This document shows positions 28,318 through 39,068 of a stretch of 64,000 bases of DNA, piece after piece. The DNA is taken from assembly GCA_913055845.1 (NCBI GenBank), contig CAJXKO010000003.1:1-64000 (forward strand). Reading direction: 5' to 3'. This stretch comes from an uncultured Bacteroidota bacterium. GTDB lineage: Bacteria > Bacteroidota > Rhodothermia > Rhodothermales > Salinibacteraceae. A model generated the notes under the pieces. It saw only the letters and a list, made by a program, of their open reading frames with translations. It ran no database searches and was not told the DNA's origin. The position numbers were made by a program, and so were the translations under genes. Each line of letters starts with the position of its first letter. The first letter of the stretch is position 1.

Positions 28318-30414
28318 TTAGGGAGCCCGCAACTGCTCTCGGAGGCGTGCGGGATCCGTGGTGGGCGCCTCACACTGGAAGTCCCGACACACGTAAGCGG
28401 CGGCCCCTTCATTCAGCGGGGGCTGCGCGGCTGTAAACGGAGCCAGTTCAGTAATCTCAGGGGCGTCGCCGGGCGGTCGATGCAGAGTGACAGTGGTCGG
28501 CGAGTAGGCGTCGCGCATCACCTCGATTAAGGCGGTTGTGTCGTCGGCGTCAGCAGCGCCCGCCACAACAACCTCGCGGGGGCGTCCCAGCGCCCAATGA
28601 AGCCCCATGAGGAGCGCCGTAAATCCGGTTGGACGGCTGTGGACGTCCGCCCCCGTCCAACGGCTCAGCGCCGCAGCCTTGTCCTCATAGGCCGTTCGTC
28701 CCGTAAAACGCGCCAGCCGCAGCAGATTCATGAGCTGCACGGAGTTGCCAGACGGCCGAGCCCCATCGCTTGCCTCCTTGGGGCGTACAATAAGGGTCTC
28801 CCCGTCGTCCGGGGTCAGGTAGAAGCCCCCAGCATCCGCGTCCCAAAATCGGTCAAGGCATGCGTCCATGTGATCGCGGGCGGCGCGGAGCCAGCGGGGG
28901 TCAAAGGTTGTCTCGTAGAGTTCCAGCAGGCCCCAGGTCAGGTACGCATAGTCGTCAAGCGTGGCCCGAATGCCTGCTTCCCCATTACGGTAGCGATGCA
29001 GCAGGCGTCCCTTCGCATTGTGCATTGTGTCCGCCAGGAACTCGGCGGCGTCGACGGCAACTCTCTCGTATTCGGGCTCATCGAAGGCGCGCGCTGCGGT
29101 GGCGAGGGACGCCACCATGAGGCCGTTCCAGTCGGTGAGCACCTTGTCGTCCAGACCAGGACGGGGTCGGTCGTCCCGGGCGCCAAACAACGCGTTGCGG
29201 GCGGTGTCCAGACGCTCGCGGAGGACCTCTTCATCCATGCCGCGCCGTTCCGCCTCCTCGGCCAAGGAACGGTCGAGGTGGAGCACGTTTTTGCCCGTTC
29301 GTTTCCCGGTGCTTTCGTCCTGGTAATTGCCCTCCGGACTCATGTTGTAGACGTCAATCGCGAGCTCCGCGAGGTCCGGCTCAAGCAGATCGCGGACTTC
29401 GTTGGTCGACCACACGTAAAACGCGCCCTCCTCCATCTCACCCTCCTCGTTCTCACTGTCGGCGTCCTCGGCCGAGTAGAAGCCGCCCTCCGGCGCCCGC
29501 AGGTCTCGTAACACATACGTGAGCGTCTCGCGGGCCGTCGTTTCGTAGCGGGCTTCTCCGGTAACCTGGAAGGCCTCCGTGTACGCCAGGACGTGCATCG
29601 CCTGGTCGTAGAGCATCTTCTCAAAGTGCGGCAGGGTCCACTGCGGGTCGGTGGAGTAGCGGTGGAAGCCGTAGCCTACCTGGTCAAAGAGGCCGCCGAG
29701 GCGCATTTGGTCGAGCGTCTCGGTAACCATGCCTAGTGCTCGCCCCTCGCCGGTGCGGTGCCAGTGGCGCAGGAGAAAAAGCAAATTGTGCGGGGCAGGA
29801 AACTTCGGCGCTGACCCGAAGCCCCCGTGCGTTCGGTCAAATTGGCGGGCGAGCTGCCGGGCTGCCTCATCAAGGAGCTCAGGGCCGGGCGCATCCCCGT
29901 CCTCTTGTCCCTCCATGGAGCGGCGCAGCAAATCGGTCACCTCCTCGGCGTCGTCAAGCAGCTTGTCACGGTCGTTTTGCCAGAGCGACCGTACGCGTGG
30001 AAGCAGGTCCATGAGCCCCGTCTGCTGGAAGCGACCCTCTTTGGGCAGGTATGTCGCTGCGAAAAAGGGCTTGCGGTCCGGCGTGAGGAGTACCGTGAGC
30101 GGCCAGCCCCCCTGTCCCCGCATCATCTGGCATACGTCCATGTAGATGCTGTCCACGTCGGGCCGCTCCTCACGATCCACTTTGATGGCGACGTAACCGT
30201 CATTGAGTAGGGCAGCCACCTCCTCATCCTCGAAGGACTCCCGCTCCATGACATGGCACCAGTGGCACGTGGAGTACCCGATCGACAGAAAAATCGGTTT
30301 ATCCTCGGCCCGCGCCTTCGCAAAGGCCTTCTCGCCCCACGGGTACCAGTCCACAGGATTGTCCTGGTGCTGACGGAGGTAGGGACTCTGCTCGTCGGCG
30401 AGGCGGTTGGGCAT
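28318..30414 (-). CDS. YyaL/SPATA20-type thioredoxin-domain protein (DUF255)
   Basis: This 698-aa protein opens [34 protein letters not shown], the diagnostic N terminus of the YyaL/spermatogenesis-associated-protein-20 family. A thioredoxin-like domain follows with CHWC ([12 protein letters not shown]), and then an (alpha/alpha)6 barrel-like region resembling N-acyl-glucosamine epimerases. The physiological reaction is not established. The ATG at 30414 begins the conserved block; the track start adds ten residues. It lies 85 bp downstream of the M14 carboxypeptidase gene on the same strand. Confidence 0.9.
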   Translation of the reverse strand: MPNRLADEQSPYLRQHQDNPVDWYPWGEKAFAKARAEDKPIFLSIGYSTCHWCHVMERESFEDEEVAALLNDGYVAIKVDREERPDVDSIYMDVCQMMRGQGGWPLTVLLTPDRKPFFAATYLPKEGRFQQTGLMDLLPRVRSLWQNDRDKLLDDAEEVTDLLRRSMEGQEDGDAPGPELLDEAARQLARQFDRTHGGFGSAPKFPAPHNLLFLLRHWHRTGEGRALGMVTETLDQMRLGGLFDQVGYGFHRYSTDPQWTLPHFEKMLYDQAMHVLAYTEAFQVTGEARYETTARETLTYVLRDLRAPEGGFYSAEDADSENEEGEMEEGAFYVWSTNEVRDLLEPDLAELAIDVYNMSPEGNYQDESTGKRTGKNVLHLDRSLAEEAERRGMDEEVLRERLDTARNALFGARDDRPRPGLDDKVLTDWNGLMVASLATAARAFDEPEYERVAVDAAEFLADTMHNAKGRLLHRYRNGEAGIRATLDDYAYLTWGLLELYETTFDPRWLRAARDHMDACLDRFWDADAGGFYLTPDDGETLIVRPKEASDGARPSGNSVQLMNLLRLARFTGRTAYEDKAAALSRWTGADVHSRPTGFTALLMGLHWALGRPREVVVAGAADADDTTALIEVMRDAYSPTTVTLHRPPGDAPEITELAPFTAAQPPLNEGAAAYVCRDFQCEAPTTDPARLREQLRAP

Positions 30415-30499
30415 GGCACTGGAGAGAATGGGACTGGCGAACACGGATCAGGCCGCGCGGCTCCAAGACGATTCCTCACACATCACGAGGCACGCAGCA

Positions 30500-33085
30500 C
30501 TACAAAATTTGGCCAAGGTGGACAGCATTGAGGAAGAGGCCATTGGTGCCGTACCAGAACGCACGGAAATTGGGATTGTCCATGAACAAGATCACCTGTC
30601 CTCCACCCACCTCGTGGGCCTCTATAGAAGCGGCGCCCTGGGCCTTCTCGGCCTGCTCCTCCGAGAGGTAGCCGCTTAGGCGGGGACTGTCCGCATCGTA
30701 GGTACCCACGCTGGCGCCTGGCTCATCGCTCGGGGCGTAGAACCCGGTGCCCACCCGAAAGACCGGCACTGTCTCATCGTAGCCATAGGCGACGGGGTGC
30801 GTGGTGTCGAGATGCGTTTCGAAGATGGAGCCCCCAATCCCATGCGCACCATAGGCGTTGGGGAGATTGGCGTACGGCTGATCTTGTACCAGCGAGTCGA
30901 CATCCAGGGAGCGCTCTTCCAGGTCCACCAGCCCGTGCTCGATGGGCCACTCTACGGCGTCCTCGATGCCGATGAGCGTTCCTCCGTTCTCGATCCACTC
31001 CGTGACTTTCTCCTCCGGCAGGTCCTCGAAGCTGCCGCCCGCAAGGACCATCGTGTTGTAACGGTCCAGATCGGCGTACTGCACATCTCCGAGATCTACG
31101 AGCGAAACCGGCACGTTCATGCGCTCACTCAGCAGGTGCCACACCTCCCCGGCGTTGTAGGCGCTGGTGCCACTGTAGCGCGAGCCGCCGCCCGTGCCGG
31201 TGATAATCGCCACCTTCGGCGGATTCAGAATGGGGGAGTTGCGACTGCCGAGGTCCGGCCCCTGCGGCGTCAGACCGCGGTCCACGGCATAGACGTCCAC
31301 GTAGTCCTGCGCCGCAATGCGCTGAACCACCTGATGCACCGTGTCGGCCGGCACACCGCGCTGCTGCACCTGAATGACGACGGCCCCGCGGCCAAACTCC
31401 TGCGTGGTGCCCCCCACGCGCGCCGCGAACGGATCGGTCATGACACGGGGGCGGATGTCATTGTTGTGGAGGCGCTGCACGGCTCGTGGCGAAAAGTAAC
31501 GGCCCCATGGGAGGACGTAGGTATAATCCGAACGGCCGCCCACGACCTCTCCACTCTGGTAGCCAGGATCCTGAAGCTGCGAGCCGCGATCGGGCGCGTC
31601 GGTCACGGCGGCGTGGTCGACGCCAAACGCGAGGGGCAGCGACCAGGTGGACACGTCGTAGAAGATAGAGTCGGGGTACGCAGAGGTTCGTTCCATGGCC
31701 GCCTTTACGAAGCGGCCCTGCGGCTGGTCGAGCGGCACCATGTAGGCCTCACCCGGCCGAAAGATTTGGCCGTTGGCCTGCACCTGTTCATTGAGATCAA
31801 ACATACGCACGTCGTGACGGGCCAGGGTTTGCGCCAGGGCGTGGGCGCGGGCCGGCGTGGTCGACCGATCCACGAGGTACGCCTCCGTCTCGGTGTTCTG
31901 GAGCGCCTCGTCCCGATTGGCGAAGAAGTCGCGCTGGTAGGTGAGCAGATCCATCCGCATTTCCACCACGCCCTCGAGAGTGGAGAGCGACGTGAGGAAT
32001 TGGTTGCGGACGGTGAAGGCGTACGTCATCACGCCCTTCTCCGTCTCGTGCTTCAGGGCGCGGGAGGAGGCCTGCTCGAAGAGAATGCCCACCGTCCCGT
32101 TTACGTCGGGGTACGTGGACCCCTTCCCGTAGTAGAAGTCGTCGAAGGTTTCGCGGGTGTAGAAAAGCGACCCGACCCGCTCCAGGTAGTCGGCGTGGAA
32201 CGTGGCCATCTCACCGGTCAGTTCCTGATTCCGGGCGGGAGTGTTCGGGTTGGTGCGACTGGGAACGCCGGGCTGGAAAAAGTAGGTTGCTTCCTTCCCC
32301 ATCTCGTGGAAGTCGGTGAGAAACTGCGGCTTCCAGCGGTGAAAGTACTCCAGGCGCCCCTGCGACGAGGGGTGCTGGGCCGGAAGCCAGTCGCGGTTCA
32401 GGTCGAACCAGTAGTGGTTGGTGCGCCCGCTGGGCCAGGACTGGTTGTGCTCACGGTCCTGGGGGTCGGCCGTGGGCGTGCCGCCCCGGTTGCCGTTCAC
32501 CCAATCGACGAAGCGGTCGCGCCCGTCGGGGTTAAACATCGGATCGATAAGTGTGACGGTGTTCTGAAGCATCGCGCTCACGTCGGGCCCACTTCCAGCC
32601 GCCAGGTGGTAGAGCAGCAGCATCGCTGCCTCCGTGCCGCTCGCCTCGTCGCCATGGATGCTGTAGCCCATCAGAACCACCGCGGGCCGATCCTCCAGTT
32701 CGGCGTCCGACACCTGCCCCGGGGCAATGGTGGTCTGCCGATTGGCTCGACGAATTTGCTCAAGGTTGTCGTGGTTGCCCGTGCTCGTGACGACGGCGTG
32801 GATGAGACGGCGCCCTTCGTAGGTACGCCCGTGCCCACGGAGATCCACCCGATCGCTGACCTCAGCAACCGCCTCGAAGTACCGCACCACCTGAGCAGGG
32901 CGCGTGTGACGAGTACCAATCTCGTGGCCTATCACTTCGGTGGGCGTCGGAATCGCATCGTCATACCCCTCCGTCCCCGGCACCGGAGTGTCAATGGAAA
33001 GCGGCAAATCTTGCGCAGCCGCCGGCAAGGCGAGCCCGCAGCACAGTAGCACTGCAATAAGAGGCGAGGAGAGGCGGGAAAGCAT
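30500..33085 (-). CDS. Secreted M14-family zinc carboxypeptidase
   Basis: This 861-aa exported peptidase has a signal peptide (SSPLIAVLLCCGLALPAAAQ) and an M14 domain with the zinc motif HGDE (His144, Glu147), the substrate-binding NPDGRDRF and NHYWFDLNRDW, and FHEMG. A C-terminal domain from about residue 640 (VAIITGTGGGSRYSGTSAYNAGEVWHLLSERMNVPVSLVDL) looks like a class I glutamine-amidotransferase or DJ-1 fold, common in large secreted M14 enzymes of Bacteroidota. It probably trims peptides in the periplasm or outside the cell. It follows the macroglobulin gene by 116 bp on the same strand. Confidence 0.9.
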   Translation of the reverse strand: MLSRLSSPLIAVLLCCGLALPAAAQDLPLSIDTPVPGTEGYDDAIPTPTEVIGHEIGTRHTRPAQVVRYFEAVAEVSDRVDLRGHGRTYEGRRLIHAVVTSTGNHDNLEQIRRANRQTTIAPGQVSDAELEDRPAVVLMGYSIHGDEASGTEAAMLLLYHLAAGSGPDVSAMLQNTVTLIDPMFNPDGRDRFVDWVNGNRGGTPTADPQDREHNQSWPSGRTNHYWFDLNRDWLPAQHPSSQGRLEYFHRWKPQFLTDFHEMGKEATYFFQPGVPSRTNPNTPARNQELTGEMATFHADYLERVGSLFYTRETFDDFYYGKGSTYPDVNGTVGILFEQASSRALKHETEKGVMTYAFTVRNQFLTSLSTLEGVVEMRMDLLTYQRDFFANRDEALQNTETEAYLVDRSTTPARAHALAQTLARHDVRMFDLNEQVQANGQIFRPGEAYMVPLDQPQGRFVKAAMERTSAYPDSIFYDVSTWSLPLAFGVDHAAVTDAPDRGSQLQDPGYQSGEVVGGRSDYTYVLPWGRYFSPRAVQRLHNNDIRPRVMTDPFAARVGGTTQEFGRGAVVIQVQQRGVPADTVHQVVQRIAAQDYVDVYAVDRGLTPQGPDLGSRNSPILNPPKVAIITGTGGGSRYSGTSAYNAGEVWHLLSERMNVPVSLVDLGDVQYADLDRYNTMVLAGGSFEDLPEEKVTEWIENGGTLIGIEDAVEWPIEHGLVDLEERSLDVDSLVQDQPYANLPNAYGAHGIGGSIFETHLDTTHPVAYGYDETVPVFRVGTGFYAPSDEPGASVGTYDADSPRLSGYLSEEQAEKAQGAASIEAHEVGGGQVILFMDNPNFRAFWYGTNGLFLNAVHLGQIL

Positions 33086-33201
33086 AGGGGTGAGACAACT
33101 GTGAACAGAGAACGCAGCGGGACGACCCGCTCAAAAACCGCTTTCAGTATACGAAATTGCCCCGGCAGGTGAAATGACAGCACCGTGAAGATCGCCCAAG
33201 C

Positions 33202-36200
33202 CTACTCGGCTGCCGTTGCCCCTGCCGCCGGCTCCACCACCACCGTCCCGGTCGCGGTGTGGCCCCGCGTCTCCGGCTGGTACATCATCTCTGCCTCCGC
33301 GGGCGGGTGCTCGAACGTGCCGGCCGTCGTGGCGCGGGCGACGTAGCTATAGGTGTGCTCCCCCTGTTCCAGGTAGTCGGCGAAGAGCACCACGCGATCG
33401 TCCTGCATCTCGGTGTGTGTGAAGGAGCCCCACCACCGATCCGAGCCGGTGTCCGCCTCGTCGAGCACACCCTCCGCGCTGGTTACAAATGCCTCGTTGA
33501 CCGGCTCCAATCCCGCGGGGAGCGCATCGTCGACCACCACGTAGGTGCGGCTCGTGGGCGAGGTGAGGCGCAGGGTCACCTTCACGAGTTGGCCGGACTC
33601 TAAGGTGATCGTCTCGTTGCCGGTTGACAGCGGCGCCCCGACGGCCTTTCCCCGACTGTCGAGCCGCTGCATCGTGCGCTCGACCCGGAGTCCCTGGTTG
33701 AGGGCATCCTGCGGCGCGCTCGTGTAGGTCGCGAGCCGGGCCGAGTAGTAGAGGTCCCCCGTGCCGCTTTTCGTCATGGCGAGGGGCAGCTCGCGGCCCT
33801 GAAGGCCTTCGGGGAAGGCGTCGGCCCCAATCGTCGTGCCGGTCGTGCGCAGACTGCGCCCCCGGAAGGTGTCGTCCAGGATCGTCTTGCCTGCCAGCTG
33901 GACGGACGCCGCGAAGTCGGGCGTCTCTTCCTCGTAGGCATCGACGTAGCGCTGAAAGGCCGTTACCACCGCGGCGTTGTCCTGCGTCGACGACCAGTGG
34001 CCCTGCTGGCGCCGGTCCATCAGGTAGCGGATCATGCGCTGGGCGAGCGGGCGGAAGTCGTCGGACGGCGTGGCCTCCAGGAGCGCCGTGAGGCCGAACG
34101 CAGTGGAGCGCACGTCGCTGCTGAAGATCCAGCCGTAGTCGTCGTCTTCGGACGCCTGCAGGTAGGCAGTCGTCGCCTCCACCCGGATCCGCTGCCGTAG
34201 CTGCTGGACCAGCCGCGCCTGGACGTCGGGGAGATCGGGCTGGTCGGTGATGAGGAGGGTGCGGAGAAGGTGACTTTGCCCCTCCACGCTCGTCGGCGGA
34301 TTTCCGGCGAGCCAGTTGATCTCGCTCTCCAGCACCTCGCCGTGCCGGGCGAGCGCAAACAGCATGAACGCCCGCGTGTCGCGCCACACGTCCTCGTCGT
34401 AGTAATCGGGCCGGTCGCTCCGATTGCGCACCATGTTCGCCACCGCATCGATCGCGTTCTGGGTGAGCGGCTGCGGCACGTCGTACCCCGCAGCGTCCGT
34501 CTCGGCCAGCGCCATCAGTGTGTAGGCGGTGACGTACGGGTTGACGTGTGAGCCGCCTTCCCAGAGGCTGAAGCCGTCGCCCGTCCAGTACGACTGCAGC
34601 GAGCCCATCCAGTCCCGGACTACCTGATCGCGGTTCTTGTCTTCGAACGCCTCCAGGTCGAACGCGTCGAGGAGCGCCCCGCCCGCCACGAGGGGCCGGA
34701 CGCGGGAGGTGGTCTGCTCCAGGCAGCCGTACGGGTACTCGAAGAGGTACTGCACGGCGCCATCGAGTCCCACGAGTGCCGTGCTGGCGAGGGTCACGTC
34801 GAACTGCCCGAGGCCGGGCACGCGCTGCTCGGGAAGCTGGAGGGCCTCCCGGGCAGTGTCCTGTGTGGAGGCAAACGTGGCGCTCGCACGCTTGGTGGTG
34901 GGCCGCTTCACCGGAAGCGAGGTCGACAGCGCGTCCGTCTCACCGTTCAGCCGGGCACGGAAGGTGACGCGGGCCGTGTCCGCCGTGGGCGCCGTCCAGT
35001 CGAATCGCACCTCCCGTGTGGCGCCGGCTCTCAGCTGCACGGTCTGGGTCGAATCGTTTCGCAGCGTCAATCCTTCGGTGGAGGCCGAAACGGTGGCCGT
35101 GCCGGCCTCGTCCGACCGGTTCGTGACGAGGACGCCGGCGGAGAACCGGTCGCCGATCCGGGCGAAGCGGGGGAGCGCGGGCGTCTGCACCAGCGGCTTG
35201 GTCACGACGATGTCGGTCTGTTCCGCGCCGAAGGTGTGATTTTCCGTGAGGGCCGACGCCATGAGGCGGAAGGTCGTGAGGCTCTGCGGGAGCTCGAACG
35301 TAATCGACGCCTCGCCATCGTCGTCGGTTTGCACCGCAGGGGCCCAGTGTGCCAGTGGGCGGAAGTCCTCTCGCACCTCCGACTTCTGCATCGTGCCGCC
35401 CCCGCCCACGTCCTCGGCCTTCTGCCCGTAGCTGCGCTGTTCTACGAGCGCGCCCCGCGTTTCGGCGGTGGTGACGCCGAGCGGGCGCGAGCCGTAGAAG
35501 GTGTTGAACGGATCGGGCAGGCGGTAGCCGATGAGGTCGAGCACCCCCGCATCCGCCGCGCTGAACGCAATCTCGCCCGGCACCCCGTCCCCCGCGGCGT
35601 TCGTGAGCTGGAGATCCACCGTCACCTCCTCCCCGGGCCGATACTGTTCCTGATCGGCCTCCAGGTCGACACGCAGGTGCTTCTGATCGGGGTCGACCGA
35701 GAGGCTCGCGTAGCCGATCTTGAAGCTGGGCGCGCCGGGGTCGCTTCCGGCCTTTGGCGGCGCGGTGCGGCCCTTCAGCAGAATCACACTCACGTGGATA
35801 TTCGGGAGGTAGCTGTCTTTGATCGGGACCTCAACCATCGGCGTGCTCCCCTCCAGCGTCGTCACGCGACTCTGCAAAATCCCCTCCCGCTCCACCGTGA
35901 TGAGCGCGGTGGCCTCCTCGTAGGGCGACTGTACCATGAGGCGGGCGGTCTCGCCGGGGGCGTAATCGGTCTTCTCGGGGACGAGGTCGATCCGGTCGTC
36001 GTTGTCGCGCTGCCACGCGACGTACCCCTCGCCCGAGGCGTACAGGTAGGTCTCGGTGCGAATCGCGTTGCCGCGCACGTCCTGACTCGTGGCGCGGAGG
36101 CGGTACTGCCCACCTGCGGGGACGATCATGCGGAGGCGGCTCGCCTGTCCCGGCTTCGTCGTGACGGACGCTGAGCGAACGACCTCTTCCGTGCGCTCAC

Positions 36201-38919
36201 TGCGCCAGCGGAGACGCCCGTCGGCCCCCACCTCGCGGACACTGTTCCACTGAATCCGCACCAGCTCCACGGACACATCCCTGTCGGCGACGGGGGCACC
36301 GTTCGGGTCCACCGTCACCACGTCGACGCTCAGCGTGCTGTCCTGCGTGAGGTCCATGAACGAGGTGCTCGGTTTGAGGCCGACGTAGAAGCGGCCCGGG
36401 TGGAGGGTCGCGGTCGTGCGGTCGGAGATCTGCTGCTCGGAGGGAGCGGTGACGGTCCCGCGCCAGGTGAGCCACGCCGGGGCACCCTGTGGGTTGCCGG
36501 GGAGGCGCGTCCGCGGGGCCTCGGCGCTGCTCGTGCTGTCGAGGGTGGTCTCATGGCGGAGGAGCGTCTCGCCGAGGTAGTCGGTGTCGATGGGACCGAA
36601 GCGGTAGCCGCTGTAGCCGGGCGGCGAATAGGATCCGTTGTCTCGCTCCAGCTCGATCGTTGCGGGCTGTCCCTCCATCCCTGCCCCGAACAGGTATCGG
36701 GCCGACACACGCCCCTCGAAGAAGTCCCCCGCCACGTATTCGTCGCGGGCGGACCGGGCGGTGACCTCGAAAGTGGCGCGGCGGAAGGCATTCACCTGGA
36801 AGGAGCCGGTGGTGATGCCTTCCCGCTCGTATTGCCGCTCAGCGGTGAGCGTCTCGTCGCCGGCGTATCCGACCCGGACCCGATAGTCGCCAAGAGAGGC
36901 ATTCTGCGGGACGGACCAGTCGAGGTCGAACGTGCCGAGATCGCTGGGCTGGAGGCGGCGGTCGAGGACGAGTTCGTCGCGTGGGCTGCGAGCCACCACC
37001 CTCACGCTGTCCTCAATCGACTGCCACCCGTCGTCCGTCTTGCTCCGCAGCATGCCCTTCAGGTGAACGGTTTCGCCGGTCTTGTAGAGGCCGCGGTCGG
37101 AGAAGATGGTGCCCGTCTCCGTCACCGCGTCCGGCCGCCACGAGTAGTTCACGTCGAACCGGTACGGCTCCGTCCCGTCGTCGTAGCGACTGCTGGTGAA
37201 GGCCACGTCCCCCTCGTGCTCCACGATGGCGTATTGGGCCGGCGCGTCGTACTCGTTGGGCTTCTCCATCCCGAGCACGTGCCAGCCGGGCGTTTGCACG
37301 CGGCCCTCGGCGTCGGTCTCCCCCGTCCAGTGGACCCGGTTGCTGTCGCCGCGGAGGGTGACCGTCGCATCCTTGACCGGCTCTCCCGTGGCTAGTTCAC
37401 TCACGACAATCACGTTCTGGTGTGGGCTGAATTTGCCGGTGATGCCGAGATTGGTCACCTGCGCGAGTGCCCGGAGGTCGCCTTCGCGGTCGTCCTCGTG
37501 GAGCGGCGGCCGAATCAGGCGCACGCCCACGATGCCCGTACCGGCCTCCCCCGTCAGTATCGAGTCGAGGCGGAGCGGGACGGTCTGCAGCGTGTTGCGC
37601 TCGATGGGCATCTCGACGGTGCGGCGGGCTGTGACGGGCGCACGCGTGAGGGCATCGTCGGGGCGATTGTAGTTGTGGCGCTGATCGTAGGTCGCAAGTG
37701 CAGGCACGATCTCGTCCGCGGAGAGCCGCTCCATGCCGAGCCGCACCGATTCGACATTCGTCACCTGCAAGGGCACCACCGGGTGCTGGTCGGCTTCGAT
37801 GACCATCATGCCCCGGTCCATGTGGAAGTGCGGCTCGTAGGGCCCCGTCCGAAATGAGCGCCGCGCAACCGACAGCGTCTGCCCGAACTGATCCTTCAGA
37901 TTCCGAATCGTCAGCGTGTATTCCGTCTCTGGCTCCAGCTTTACGGGCAGCGTGTGTTGCACATCTTCGTTCGCCTCCCGGGCGTTCGCTCCCGCCGACC
38001 ACTCCACCGCCGGCTCAAACGAAAGCGCCTCCCGCAAATCGCCAAAGCGAACCGGCGTGCTGAAGTGCAGGCTGATGTCGCGGTCCGGCGCGTACGGCCC
38101 GTCGTCAAAATATCGTCGGAATTGGGCGATGCGAGTTAGCTCCGGCTCGGGCCACACCCGGAACCCCAAACTCCGCTCCGCCCCGAGCCCGAGTTCATAG
38201 CCTTTGCTGGGGAGCCCTTCCTTCAGCGTCACCGTGTACGATCCCCCTTGCTCCAGCCTCTCGGCAGGCACCACGACCAGCGTGCTATCTCCATCGTTGG
38301 TGACGGAGCGCACTAGAAAACTCGCCTCCACGAAGTCCCGCGCCGTTTCGGCCGCCACGGGCAGGCTGAACGAGAGGCGAACCGAGTCGTCGGGCGCGGC
38401 AAACTCGGCCCCGTCCGCGGGCGAGGATTTTACGAGTTGCGGGCGTGGGGTCTGGAAGGTCCAGGTGTACGACTCCGAGAGCGTGTTGCCGTCGAGATCC
38501 GAGACGGTCGGCGCCAGCGTGACGGTGTACTCCGTGGCGGGTCGCAGGGGCTCGGACGGCTGGTAAACGAGCGTCTGCGTCCCCTCCCACCGCAGCGATC
38601 CCGGCACGGCGGGCTCGATCGTGAGGGCGTCCTCGGGCGGTGGTGTTGCCTCACCGAGCGGCACCATCGGGCGGCTGAAGGTGACCGAGATCGGCTGCCG
38701 CTCCTGCAGCGTCTGCAGTTGTCCGCCCGGCGTGGCGCTGAGGATGCGGAGCGGCCCCTCCAGCGTTGGCACGTAGTTCTGCGCCTGCTCGGGGGCATTG
38801 AGCGCGACCTGCTCCACGGCTACCTCGTCGCCGGACGGGGCGGGCGCGCCTCCGCCGCAGGCGGCGACGAGGGTGGTGAGAATGATGAGCGTGATGGCCT
38901 GGAGGAGGCGGGTGGGCAT
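33202..38919 (-). CDS. Bacterial alpha-2-macroglobulin lipoprotein
   Basis: This 1905-aa lipoprotein has a lipobox (LVAACGGG) at the N terminus, repeated macroglobulin beta-domains, a bait-region/ANA segment and the thioester motif CLEQ (Cys1399-Gln1402, YPYGCLEQTTSR) followed by an alpha/alpha-barrel thioester domain. Family members (YfhM type) are thought to trap foreign peptidases in the periplasm through the reactive thioester and are typically encoded with penicillin-binding protein 1C, as here. The ATG at 38919 leads into the lipoprotein signal; the track start adds five residues. It lies 149 bp after pbpC, with a palindrome between them. Confidence 0.93.
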   Translation of the reverse strand: MPTRLLQAITLIILTTLVAACGGGAPAPSGDEVAVEQVALNAPEQAQNYVPTLEGPLRILSATPGGQLQTLQERQPISVTFSRPMVPLGEATPPPEDALTIEPAVPGSLRWEGTQTLVYQPSEPLRPATEYTVTLAPTVSDLDGNTLSESYTWTFQTPRPQLVKSSPADGAEFAAPDDSVRLSFSLPVAAETARDFVEASFLVRSVTNDGDSTLVVVPAERLEQGGSYTVTLKEGLPSKGYELGLGAERSLGFRVWPEPELTRIAQFRRYFDDGPYAPDRDISLHFSTPVRFGDLREALSFEPAVEWSAGANAREANEDVQHTLPVKLEPETEYTLTIRNLKDQFGQTLSVARRSFRTGPYEPHFHMDRGMMVIEADQHPVVPLQVTNVESVRLGMERLSADEIVPALATYDQRHNYNRPDDALTRAPVTARRTVEMPIERNTLQTVPLRLDSILTGEAGTGIVGVRLIRPPLHEDDREGDLRALAQVTNLGITGKFSPHQNVIVVSELATGEPVKDATVTLRGDSNRVHWTGETDAEGRVQTPGWHVLGMEKPNEYDAPAQYAIVEHEGDVAFTSSRYDDGTEPYRFDVNYSWRPDAVTETGTIFSDRGLYKTGETVHLKGMLRSKTDDGWQSIEDSVRVVARSPRDELVLDRRLQPSDLGTFDLDWSVPQNASLGDYRVRVGYAGDETLTAERQYEREGITTGSFQVNAFRRATFEVTARSARDEYVAGDFFEGRVSARYLFGAGMEGQPATIELERDNGSYSPPGYSGYRFGPIDTDYLGETLLRHETTLDSTSSAEAPRTRLPGNPQGAPAWLTWRGTVTAPSEQQISDRTTATLHPGRFYVGLKPSTSFMDLTQDSTLSVDVVTVDPNGAPVADRDVSVELVRIQWNSVREVGADGRLRWRSERTEEVVRSASVTTKPGQASRLRMIVPAGGQYRLRATSQDVRGNAIRTETYLYASGEGYVAWQRDNDDRIDLVPEKTDYAPGETARLMVQSPYEEATALITVEREGILQSRVTTLEGSTPMVEVPIKDSYLPNIHVSVILLKGRTAPPKAGSDPGAPSFKIGYASLSVDPDQKHLRVDLEADQEQYRPGEEVTVDLQLTNAAGDGVPGEIAFSAADAGVLDLIGYRLPDPFNTFYGSRPLGVTTAETRGALVEQRSYGQKAEDVGGGGTMQKSEVREDFRPLAHWAPAVQTDDDGEASITFELPQSLTTFRLMASALTENHTFGAEQTDIVVTKPLVQTPALPRFARIGDRFSAGVLVTNRSDEAGTATVSASTEGLTLRNDSTQTVQLRAGATREVRFDWTAPTADTARVTFRARLNGETDALSTSLPVKRPTTKRASATFASTQDTAREALQLPEQRVPGLGQFDVTLASTALVGLDGAVQYLFEYPYGCLEQTTSRVRPLVAGGALLDAFDLEAFEDKNRDQVVRDWMGSLQSYWTGDGFSLWEGGSHVNPYVTAYTLMALAETDAAGYDVPQPLTQNAIDAVANMVRNRSDRPDYYDEDVWRDTRAFMLFALARHGEVLESEINWLAGNPPTSVEGQSHLLRTLLITDQPDLPDVQARLVQQLRQRIRVEATTAYLQASEDDDYGWIFSSDVRSTAFGLTALLEATPSDDFRPLAQRMIRYLMDRRQQGHWSSTQDNAAVVTAFQRYVDAYEEETPDFAASVQLAGKTILDDTFRGRSLRTTGTTIGADAFPEGLQGRELPLAMTKSGTGDLYYSARLATYTSAPQDALNQGLRVERTMQRLDSRGKAVGAPLSTGNETITLESGQLVKVTLRLTSPTSRTYVVVDDALPAGLEPVNEAFVTSAEGVLDEADTGSDRWWGSFTHTEMQDDRVVLFADYLEQGEHTYSYVARATTAGTFEHPPAEAEMMYQPETRGHTATGTVVVEPAAGATAAE

Positions 38920-39002
38920 GGAGGCGAAAAGCACTGCCGGGAGAAAGAAGGAGTCTGTGTTGTGTCGTTTGCTACACTTTTCGGATTGGTCTCTCCGTAA
39001 CT

Positions 39003-39052
39003 CGTGAGGCGTGAAACGTGAGGTTGGGTTATCTCACGCATTACGCCTCACG
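39003..39052. repeat. Imperfect palindromic element between pbpC and the macroglobulin gene
   Basis: CGTGAGGCGTGAAACGTGAG (39003-39022) pairs with CTCACGCATTACGCCTCACG (39033-39052) to give a 10-bp perfect outer stem, a 4-base internal loop and a 6-bp inner stem around a 10-base loop. The left arm itself repeats CGTGAG. There is no adjacent T tract, so it is not a standard intrinsic terminator. It occupies most of the 149-bp gap between two genes of one strand. I see no second copy in the window. Confidence 0.7.
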
Positions 39053-39068
39053 CTTCACAACGCAACAC

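Noticed and set aside
30797-33049. 750-aa plus-strand ORF antisense to the M14 peptidase
   Set aside because: The sense strand encodes an intact M14 enzyme with all motifs, and the antisense translation is His/Arg/Val-rich without domains.
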